From a virus, in IMG/VR virus record IMGVR_UViG_3300042540_001399, positions 186,001-250,000 of that record: 64,000 nt of DNA; one strand, 5' to 3'. Shown here one piece after another: positions 57,531 through 64,000 of the stretch. A program made the translations under genes and the position numbers. How positions within the stretch are numbered: position 1 is the first letter of the stretch; each line of letters opens with the position of its first letter. Under the pieces are notes generated by a model, which saw nothing but the letters and a program-made list of their open reading frames with translations, made no database searches and was not told where the DNA came from.

Positions 57531-58316
57531 ATGGAAAGAAATTATAATTTACTCAAAGAAGTTTTGTCGGTGCCGTCTAAGACTTATCAAGAAGATTTGT
57601 TAATACAATTTATTTGTGATTGGTTGGACCAAAACAATTTTGATTACTTTGTTGATGATTTATATAATATTTATGTAACTAAACAAACTGATGAATCTGT
57701 TGAGTTTTTTCCTTGTGTAGTTGCACACACAGATACTGTACACAACATAGATAAAATAAATGTAAAAGAAGAAATGTTACCTGACGCCCAAGGTAATGTA
57801 AAACTTTCTTTAAAAGCTTATAATGACGAAGGTAATCCTACAGGTATTGGTGGTGATGATAAGTGTGGTGTTTATGCTTGTTTAGAATTATTGAAAGAAA
57901 TACCCAATTTAAAAGCTGCTTTTTTTGTGGCTGAAGAAACGGGATGTAAAGGGTCTTTCAATGCGGATCCAAATTTCTTTTCAAATGTTGGTTATGTAAT
58001 TCAATTTGATGCTCCCGAAAACAACATGATTTCAGAATTCCTTATGAACAGACCAATGTTTGATAGAAATAGTGAATTTTTTAATGTTGGTGGTAAATTA
58101 ATTACTGAACATTTTCCAAGTGACACAAAATATCACAAACATCCTTACACGGACATTTATCCTTTGAACCAAAAATTTGGTATGTCATGTTTTAATGTTT
58201 CCATAGGTTACTACAATTACCACACAAAAAACGAATATGTTGTCGTAGATGACACCTATAATGGAATCAAGGTTGGTAAGTTAATGATTGAAGAATTAGG
58301 TTGTACTAAACATTAA
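57531..58316 (+). CDS. M20/M42-like metallopeptidase
   Basis: 261 aa. VVAHTDTVH (HxD metal site), GIGGDDKCGVYA (bridging Asp), VAEETGCKGS (general base and metal Glu), IQFDAPE (Asp ligand) and the C-terminal YHTKNEYV His: the full ligand set of aminopeptidase-like M20/M42 enzymes. It lacks the large dimerisation insert of many M20 members. Probably degrades peptides, possibly products of the nearby protease system. Host-type promoter, nearly leaderless transcript. Confidence 0.85.
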   Translation: MERNYNLLKEVLSVPSKTYQEDLLIQFICDWLDQNNFDYFVDDLYNIYVTKQTDESVEFFPCVVAHTDTVHNIDKINVKEEMLPDAQGNVKLSLKAYNDEGNPTGIGGDDKCGVYACLELLKEIPNLKAAFFVAEETGCKGSFNADPNFFSNVGYVIQFDAPENNMISEFLMNRPMFDRNSEFFNVGGKLITEHFPSDTKYHKHPYTDIYPLNQKFGMSCFNVSIGYYNYHTKNEYVVVDDTYNGIKVGKLMIEELGCTKH

Positions 58317-58345
58317 AAAAGGAGGACTTTTAATCCTCCTTTTTC
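58316..58345. terminator. bidirectional terminator
   Basis: AAAAAGGAGGA pairs with TCCTCCTTTTT between the convergent peptidase and ClpC-like genes. Confidence 0.82.
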
Positions 58346-60390
58346 TTTCTACCTTTTTTCTTGGGTTCAGGTTTAGATCTATCTTCTATACTTATTGTTT
58401 GTGTTTCTCCTTCTCCCTCAACAAATAACATATAATCAGTTCCTTCGACAACTTCGTTTGTTAGAATTTTTTCAGAAATAAGATCTTCTATTTTATCTTG
58501 TATTGCTCTTTTTATTGGTCTTGCACCATATTGGTCATCAAACCCAACTTTTGATATGAAATCAATGACAGAATTTTCATATGAAACTTTGTATTTCATA
58601 GATGATAATCTAGAAATGAGTTTATCAATTTCTAATTTAACAATTTTATCTATGTGATCTTTTTTAAGTGAATTAAAAATAATAACGTCATCAATTCTAT
58701 TTAAAAATTCAGGTGCAAAAAACTTACTTAATTCTTTTTTAAGAATGTCTCTTTTATATTCTTCTTGGATTGCATCACTATTATTATTTGTTTTAAAACC
58801 AACACCACTACCAAAATCCTGTAATTTCTTTACCCCAATATTTGATGTCATAATTATTAGGCAATTTTTGAAATTTATTTTTCTGCCTAATCCGTCAGTT
58901 AAATGGCCATCATCCAACAATTGAAGTAATGTGGAAAAAACATCTTTATTTGCCTTTTCAATTTCATCAAACAAAATTACAGAATAAGGTTTGTTCTTTA
59001 CTTGCTCTGTTAATTGACCCCCTTCTTCATGACCAACGTATCCTGGTGGTGATCCTATCAAACGTGAAATGGTATGTTTTTCTTGAAACTCACTCATATC
59101 TACCCTAATTAAACTATCTTCACTACCAAATATTTCTTTTGCCAATTGTTTTGCTAAAAAAGTTTTACCAACACCTGTTGATCCTAAAAATATAAAAGAA
59201 CCAATTGGTCTATTTGGATCTTTTATACCTACCCTATTTCTTCTTATAGATTTAGAAATTTTACCTACAGCTTCTTCCTGTCCAATTACATTTTTATTTA
59301 ATGTTGTTTCAAGATTGACTAAAGAATTTTTTTCATCAATGTTTATTTTACTAACAGGAATTTTAGTCATGTTGGACACAACTTCGTAAATTAGTTCTTC
59401 AGGTATACCCCTTTTACTATTTTTAAGGTCTTCTTCAAATTTCTTTTTTTCTTCTTCAAGTTTTAAGAGAATACTTCTTTCACGATCCCTAAGTTCTGCC
59501 GCTTGTTCATAATTTTGTTTTTTTATGACATTAAGTTTTTCTTGTTTAATTTCTTGGGCTTCTATTTTCAATTTTTCAATTGACTCGGGTAGTTTAATAT
59601 CTATTTGCATTCGTGACCCAACCTCATCTAAAATATCAAAAGCTTTATCTGGAAATTCCCGATCGGTAATATATCTATCCGCTAGCTCAACACATAACCA
59701 AAGTGAATCATCAGTGTAATTAACTTTGTGATGTTCTTCATACTTCGATTTACTTTGTTTCAGAATTTCAAAAGTTTCTTCTTTTGTTGATGGATCTACA
59801 ATAATTTTTTGAAACCGTCTTTCTAAAGCCCCATCTTTTTCGAAATGTTTTCTATACTCATCTAAAGTGGTTGCTCCAATACACTGTATTTCACCTCTTG
59901 AAAGTGCTGGTTTAAATATGTTTGATGCATCCAAAGAACCCGAGCTATTACCGGCACCAACCATAGTGTGAATTTCGTCGATAAAAAGAATAATGTTAGG
60001 CGTGTTTTGAAGTTCTTCTATTATAACTTTCATTCTTTCTTCAAACTGACCTCTATATTTTGTTCCAGCAACAATAGAATTTATATCTAAGGAAACTATC
60101 CTTTTATCTACTAAATTTTTTGGACAATCGCCACTATAAATCATCATTGCCAAACCTTCTGCAATTGCCGTTTTACCTGCACCTGGTTCTCCAATAATAA
60201 TAGGATTATTTTTCTTTCTTCTTGAAAGAACTTGAGCAATCCTAAAAATTTCTTTTTCTCTACCAATTACTGGATCTAATTTACCTTGTTCGGCAAGTTT
60301 AATTAAATCTTTACTAAAATTGTCTAAAACAGGCGTTCCACCATCTGTCTTTTTTTTGTTTTTTTCATTATCATCTACAAAATCTAACAT
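58330..60390 (-). CDS. ClpC-like AAA+ unfoldase without N-domain
   Basis: 686 aa. Two AAA+ modules: Walker A GEPGAGKTAI, Walker B ILFIDEIHTM; Walker A GSTGVGKTFL, Walker B VILFDEIEKA. Between them a UVR motif (YEQAAELRDRERSILLKLEE) as in ClpC. The double-Clp N-domain is absent. A VGF element (FGSGVGFKTNN) after the second module corresponds to the ClpP-docking loop of ClpA/ClpC/ClpX. It could therefore feed substrates to host ClpP. Acidic/Lys-rich tails at both ends. Faces a McsA-like gene divergently. Confidence 0.93.
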   Translation of the reverse strand: MLDFVDDNEKNKKKTDGGTPVLDNFSKDLIKLAEQGKLDPVIGREKEIFRIAQVLSRRKKNNPIIIGEPGAGKTAIAEGLAMMIYSGDCPKNLVDKRIVSLDINSIVAGTKYRGQFEERMKVIIEELQNTPNIILFIDEIHTMVGAGNSSGSLDASNIFKPALSRGEIQCIGATTLDEYRKHFEKDGALERRFQKIIVDPSTKEETFEILKQSKSKYEEHHKVNYTDDSLWLCVELADRYITDREFPDKAFDILDEVGSRMQIDIKLPESIEKLKIEAQEIKQEKLNVIKKQNYEQAAELRDRERSILLKLEEEKKKFEEDLKNSKRGIPEELIYEVVSNMTKIPVSKINIDEKNSLVNLETTLNKNVIGQEEAVGKISKSIRRNRVGIKDPNRPIGSFIFLGSTGVGKTFLAKQLAKEIFGSEDSLIRVDMSEFQEKHTISRLIGSPPGYVGHEEGGQLTEQVKNKPYSVILFDEIEKANKDVFSTLLQLLDDGHLTDGLGRKINFKNCLIIMTSNIGVKKLQDFGSGVGFKTNNNSDAIQEEYKRDILKKELSKFFAPEFLNRIDDVIIFNSLKKDHIDKIVKLEIDKLISRLSSMKYKVSYENSVIDFISKVGFDDQYGARPIKRAIQDKIEDLISEKILTNEVVEGTDYMLFVEGEGETQTISIEDRSKPEPKKKGRKKKED

Positions 60391-60549
60391 ATATAAAATT
60401 TTATTTTAAAAGTAATTATAAGAAAAGTACTAGTCAATACTTGTCTTTTTGTCAGGTTCTTTTAGTATTATATGACAAAATGTCATAGTTTAAACTTTGG
60501 CATATTTTTAATGTTAAAAAAATAAAATAAACTTATAAAAAATAAAAAA

Positions 60550-60927
60550 ATGTTTAATTGGAATAAATTTGACAAACTTTTTAATGAAATGTTTAATTCT
60601 TCTTTTGATGGGTTTTCTTTTGATGAAAATAAATGGCAAAAAAGAACCTATAAATCACCAGATGGAAGTATTTCTATGACTTACTTCACTCATTCACCTA
60701 AAGTAAGTAATCAATCTAATGAAATAGAATTACTTAAACAAAAACTTGATTTGGCGGTTGAAGAACAAAACTTTGAAGATGCCGTAAAATTACGTGATGA
60801 AATTAAAAATTTGGAAATTAATCAAGAAAAAATTTCAGAACTAAAAAATAAATTAGATGAATGTGTAAAAAATCAAGATTTTGAAAGTGCTATAGAATAT
60901 AGGGATCAAATAAAAAGCTTGAAATAA
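60550..60927 (+). CDS. McsA-like protein with two UVR motifs
   Basis: 125 aa. N-terminal part of unknown fold (residues 1-50), then two UVR motifs: LKQKLDLAVEEQNFEDAVKL and LKNKLDECVKNQDFESAIEY, each ending RD.IK. UVR motifs mediate contacts in UvrB/UvrC and in McsA, the adaptor of ClpC. The Cys4 zinc finger of McsA is absent. Divergent from the ClpC-like gene, which suggests it is its adaptor. Confidence 0.8.
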   Translation: MFNWNKFDKLFNEMFNSSFDGFSFDENKWQKRTYKSPDGSISMTYFTHSPKVSNQSNEIELLKQKLDLAVEEQNFEDAVKLRDEIKNLEINQEKISELKNKLDECVKNQDFESAIEYRDQIKSLK

Positions 60928-60930
60928 ATT

Positions 60931-60953
60931 ATCCACCGAAAGGTGGATTTTTT
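60931..60953 (+). terminator. rho-independent terminator
   Basis: ATCCACC pairs with GGTGGAT around GAAA, then a T run. Confidence 0.85.
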
Positions 60954-60985
60954 ATTTATATCAATTATTTTAATTAAAAAAAATT

Positions 60986-61228
60986 ATGGCAATACTAAAA
61001 GAAGAAATAATAGGAACAAAAATCATAAATGAAATCCAATCATCAAATTTAGTTAAAACAGAGTATGATGTTGAGACTAAAAAATTAATTGCTGAATTCA
61101 AAAACGGTATTAAGTATGTTTATGAAGATGTACCACATCAAAAATATACAGAATTCAGAATGGCGCCATCCCAAGGAACTTACTTTAACAAAAACATTTC
61201 AAAGGTTTTCAAATATTCAAAAGTGTAA
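60986..61228 (+). CDS. KTSC-domain protein
   Basis: 80 aa. LIAEFKNGIKYVYEDVPHQK and MAPSQGTYFNKNISKVFKYS match the KTSC domain, a small beta-rich domain found alone or fused to RNA or lysyl-tRNA synthetase-like proteins. Its function is unsettled. Start set by the ATG after a TTATTTATA motif. Confidence 0.88.
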   Translation: MAILKEEIIGTKIINEIQSSNLVKTEYDVETKKLIAEFKNGIKYVYEDVPHQKYTEFRMAPSQGTYFNKNISKVFKYSKV

Positions 61229-61247
61229 GTTCAAAGTATTTATTAGT

Positions 61248-61985
61248 ATGGATACTCAAGATATTATTAAAAGTTTTGATGCACAGGAAGAGCTTAATCC
61301 AAAAATTTGGGAAAAAAAAGGTAATGACTATACCATGAATCCTGAAGTTAGAACTAAACTTTTAGAAATCGCAGAACTTTTCATTGATTTTTTAGGGATT
61401 GATGTTTTAATAACTGACATTATAATGATCGGTTCATTGGTTAATTATAATTGGTCTAAATATTCAGATGTTGATCTTCACATTGTTGTAAATTATGGCC
61501 AGTTCCCTGACAATACAAAAGAACTCTACGTAGAATTTTTTGATTTAAAAAAGGTAGTTTTTAATGATAGACACGATATAAAAATATTTGGTTATGATGT
61601 CGAATGTTTTGTACAAGATGAAGTAGAAACAACTTTTAGTAGTGGTATATATTCATTATACTATGATATGTGGGTTAATGAACCAAAAAAAATAAGTACT
61701 AAAAATGTAGATTTAGATTTAGTAAAAGAAAAATCGGAACAATGGATGCGAGTAATTGATGGTGTTGTTGATAATTTAAAAGATGAAACACCTGATACTA
61801 TAAAATCATTAGTAAAAAAATACAAACAAAAACTAAAAAAATTTAGGAATTGTGGGTTAGAAAAAGGTGGAGAATTATCTGTAGAAAATTTAGTGTTTAA
61901 ACTTTTAAGAAGAAATGGATATATTAGTAAACTTTACGATATACCAACCGAAGTTGTTGATAAAAAATTATCCATGAATCAATAA
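61248..61985 (+). CDS. nucleotidyltransferase (pol-beta fold)
   Basis: 245 aa from the ATG at 61248 (the frame opens at 61089 inside the KTSC gene, but the GTATTTATT motif and spacing favour 61248). IMIGSLVNYNWSKYSDVDLH is the GS...DxD signature of this superfamily; the third Asp may be in DVECFVQDE. The C-terminal helical part resembles substrate-binding domains. It transfers a nucleotide to an unknown acceptor. Confidence 0.82.
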   Translation: MDTQDIIKSFDAQEELNPKIWEKKGNDYTMNPEVRTKLLEIAELFIDFLGIDVLITDIIMIGSLVNYNWSKYSDVDLHIVVNYGQFPDNTKELYVEFFDLKKVVFNDRHDIKIFGYDVECFVQDEVETTFSSGIYSLYYDMWVNEPKKISTKNVDLDLVKEKSEQWMRVIDGVVDNLKDETPDTIKSLVKKYKQKLKKFRNCGLEKGGELSVENLVFKLLRRNGYISKLYDIPTEVVDKKLSMNQ

Positions 61986-62019
61986 ATATTATTAAAACAA
62001 AACAATATCAAATATCGAT

Positions 62020-62028
62020 ATATTTATT
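62020..62028 (+). promoter_or_regulatory. candidate phage late promoter motif ATATTTATT
   Basis: Variant nonamer, 33 nt before the ATG at 62062. Confidence 0.4.
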
Positions 62029-62061
62029 TAATAAAAATAATTTAATCAAAAAAAGTATACT

Positions 62062-63378
62062 ATGGGAGGACTAAAACCTATTGGAAGCGAAAAATTAGGT
62101 GGTATGGATAAAATCCGCAGAATTATGGAAATTGCTAACTACAATCATCAACTACCTAATAATAATGTTGAATTGAAATCTACTGAATATAGACTAGGTT
62201 TAGCTGATGGTAATTCTTATGAAATTGTAAAAGAAAGACAAGGATATATCATTAAAAGAAATATTACTGAATCATATTCTGATTATATGGAACCTATGAA
62301 AAATAGAAGATATTATAGGTCATATTCTGAAGCTCTTAAGAAATTAAATTTGATGGCCAAGGAATTTAATGCTATTTATGAAAATGAAGAAGGTACGAAC
62401 TTATTTAGTGAACAAAAAAAGTTCAAATTAAAAGTTCCAAAACCTAAGTCAGATGTTGCTCCTGAAGCAGCACCAACATTACCTGAACCAGCGCCGGCAG
62501 AACCTGCTCCAGCAACACCCGCAACACCATCGGAACCGACAACTCCAAGTGCAGAAAGTCCTGAAGGTTCAACAGATGCGTCAATGGGACCTGAATCAGG
62601 TGGCGAATTAGATGATTTATTAGGTTCCACAGGTGATGAAGAGCCAACAGGTGATGAAGAACCAACAGGTGATGAAGAACCAACAGGTGATGAAAAAGAA
62701 TCTGGTGTATCTTTCAAATTAATTCAAAAACTTACAGGTAAACTATCACAAAAGATAAGAAAATATCTCAATAATGAAGAAATGGATTCTGATGATGTAA
62801 AATATGTTTTGAATTCAATTTTGTCCGCTTTAGATTTGTCTGTTTTAAATGATGAAGATGTTGAAGAAATAATTGATAGATTAGAAGGTGACGATGAAGA
62901 AGAAGGTGATGAAGATATGGGTGATGAAGATATGGGTGATGAAGGTGACGAGTCAACTGAACCTCCTGTTGAAAGTCCTGAACCACCTACAGGCGAAGAA
63001 GGTGAAGTGACAGAATATGGATATAGAAACAGAAATAGGATTAAAGTAGGACCTTTGGGTGTAAGAACAGAAAATATGTTTTCAGAATCCAAAGTGGATA
63101 GAATAATTGGAAATTATTTCAATGTTAGCGAAGAAGAAGAAAAAGAGTTAAAAATAAAAAAATCAATAAACGAAGAACTTATTAGAGAAAATGTTATGGT
63201 AAACGAAATGGAAATCAAAAGACTTTCATCAAGTATAGAACAACAAAGATCGGCTTTGAGGTTTTTGGAAAAAAACCCAAACGCAACTTTAATAGGGTCA
63301 ACTAACAAGAAAAATTTACTTTTCAAAGTAGGGTTAAAAGAACATAAGATTTCGGTTCACGGTAAAAGAATTTTATGA
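62062..63378 (+). CDS. acidic scaffold-like protein with Pro/Glu repeats
   Basis: 438 aa. The N-terminus (MGGLKPIGSEKLGGMDKIRR, then IMEIANYN) is a leader-like helix. A Pro/Ala/Glu linker (residues about 132-175), a TGDEEP repeat and an acidic MGDE segment follow. A helical C-terminal region contains further leader-like sites (ESKVDRIIGNYFNVSEEE, SINEEL). The composition suggests a prohead core or scaffold protein. It overlaps the next gene by 4 nt. Confidence 0.78.
   Translation: MGGLKPIGSEKLGGMDKIRRIMEIANYNHQLPNNNVELKSTEYRLGLADGNSYEIVKERQGYIIKRNITESYSDYMEPMKNRRYYRSYSEALKKLNLMAKEFNAIYENEEGTNLFSEQKKFKLKVPKPKSDVAPEAAPTLPEPAPAEPAPATPATPSEPTTPSAESPEGSTDASMGPESGGELDDLLGSTGDEEPTGDEEPTGDEEPTGDEKESGVSFKLIQKLTGKLSQKIRKYLNNEEMDSDDVKYVLNSILSALDLSVLNDEDVEEIIDRLEGDDEEEGDEDMGDEDMGDEGDESTEPPVESPEPPTGEEGEVTEYGYRNRNRIKVGPLGVRTENMFSESKVDRIIGNYFNVSEEEEKELKIKKSINEELIRENVMVNEMEIKRLSSSIEQQRSALRFLEKNPNATLIGSTNKKNLLFKVGLKEHKISVHGKRIL
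62629..62695 (+). repeat. 18 nt tandem repeat coding TGDEEP
   Basis: About three and a half near-identical copies of an 18 nt unit (aca ggt gat gaa gaa cca) inside the acidic protein. Likely variable in length between related phages. Confidence 0.85.
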
Positions 63379-63782
63379 ATTATTTAATTTACATAAATGG
63401 AATGGGGCCAAACTACAAAGGTGACAACATTTATGAATTTATTTTTTCTGACACCATAGAAGTATGGGGTGAAAATTGGGAATCAAAACCTGCAAATGGT
63501 TATCCTTCTCCCCCTGATTTTGAATATGTTAAAAAAGTTGGTACTCTCACCAATGGAGAAATTATATTAGAATTGGTTCAAGATTCTGATGTTTTTTCAA
63601 TGATAGACACGATGGACGGAGTTATATCGTTAGGTTGGGAAAAAGAAACTGAAGAAATTGATTTTTCTTTAATAAAAAGATTAGTTTTCAAATTTGGGGA
63701 AACTGAACAAGAAGTAAAAGATAAACTATATGAACGTGACATCGTTCTTGAATTTGATAAAAAAGTAGTCTATGAGAACTAA
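63375..63782 (+). CDS. hypothetical protein
   Basis: 135 aa, starting MNYLIYINGMGPNYKGDNIY, beta-rich with a WGENWESKPANGYPSPPDFE loop. Common-looking virion accessory protein; function unknown. Overlaps both neighbours by 4 and 11 nt. Confidence 0.72.
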   Translation: MNYLIYINGMGPNYKGDNIYEFIFSDTIEVWGENWESKPANGYPSPPDFEYVKKVGTLTNGEIILELVQDSDVFSMIDTMDGVISLGWEKETEEIDFSLIKRLVFKFGETEQEVKDKLYERDIVLEFDKKVVYEN

Positions 63783-64000
63783 AAATCACATTTTAACGTT
63801 ACTTGAAAGTGGGTTATCATTTAGTACTATCAGTACTATGAACGATAAACAAATCAAAGTTTTATCTGAAAAATTTTCCAAAAAAAATGAAACCAAAGAA
63901 GCTCAAGACATACAAACTAAAATTAGAAGATTTAGTGCTTCCGAAGTTTCCAACGCAAAAACTAAAGGTGAATCATTACCTGGAGGTAGAGCATTCAAAT
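63772..64000 (+). CDS. hypothetical protein, truncated by the window end
   Basis: 76 residues are visible from the ATG at 63772: MRTKNHILTLLESGLSFSTI, STMNDKQIKVLSEKF, then a Lys/Glu-rich helix. The N-terminal helix (TLLESG...VLSE) may be a leader variant. No stop within the window. Confidence 0.7.
   Translation, partial: MRTKNHILTLLESGLSFSTISTMNDKQIKVLSEKFSKKNETKEAQDIQTKIRRFSASEVSNAKTKGESLPGGRAFK

Noticed and set aside
1-64000. CRISPR array
   Set aside because: No regularly spaced direct repeats were seen; the short repeats at 62629 and 38752 are coding.
1-64000. Insertion sequence or integrase
   Set aside because: No transposase or recombinase motifs and no flanking inverted repeats were recognised.

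Overview
This 64 kb, very AT-rich window looks like part of a large tailed-phage genome infecting a Bacteroidota (probably flavobacterial) host. Evidence for a phage: closely packed short genes with ATGA-type overlaps, many unrecognised proteins, several peptidoglycan hydrolases, a holin-like protein, a dense tRNA array with all 20 amino-acid specificities, a tmRNA and a roughly 1 kb structured RNA. Evidence for the host: textbook Bacteroidota promoters (TTG/TTTG, 19-20 nt, TAnnTTTG) and a secreted protein with SprB-like repeats and a type B type IX secretion (T9SS) C-terminal domain.

Layout. 0-13 kb: putative virion or accessory genes, most with a short amphipathic N-terminal leader ending in (I/L/V)xE, including an M23 and an NlpC/P60 peptidase, plus two divergently encoded secreted CAP-fold proteins. 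11.8-22 kb: accessory genes, including an FKBP isomerase, the T9SS cargo-like protein, GMP reductase, a hotdog thioesterase and an HExxH protein. 22.7-32.1 kb: a run of seven tightly packed genes, with four very large leader-bearing proteins. 32.2-35.3 kb: glycosyltransferases and a methyltransferase. 35.9-42.1 kb: 26 ordinary tRNAs, three aberrant tRNA-like genes, about eight other folded RNAs closed by acceptor-like stems, and a few small proteins.

43.8-53.2 kb: two sensor histidine kinases with nearly identical His boxes, a secreted coiled-coil protein, a stand-alone receiver and a two-helix coiled-coil membrane protein run directly into a GH19 endolysin, a holin-like gene and further hydrolases. 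This suggests signal-controlled lysis. 53.4-54.4 kb: a giant ornate RNA with its own host-type promoter and terminator. 55.9-60.9 kb: a minus-strand tmRNA with a predicted unusual 21-residue tag, an M20-like peptidase, a ClpC-like ATPase without its N-domain and a divergent McsA-like UVR protein, possibly a phage proteolysis module. 61-64 kb: a KTSC protein, a nucleotidyltransferase and an acidic scaffold-like protein.

Two promoter classes are visible. Host-type promoters precede the tRNA/ncRNA blocks and several small accessory genes. A second motif, ATATTTATA, lies 5-40 nt before more than 25 start codons on both strands, mostly of leader-bearing or lysis genes, and is a good candidate phage late promoter. 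All identifications are by eye; no database search was run.
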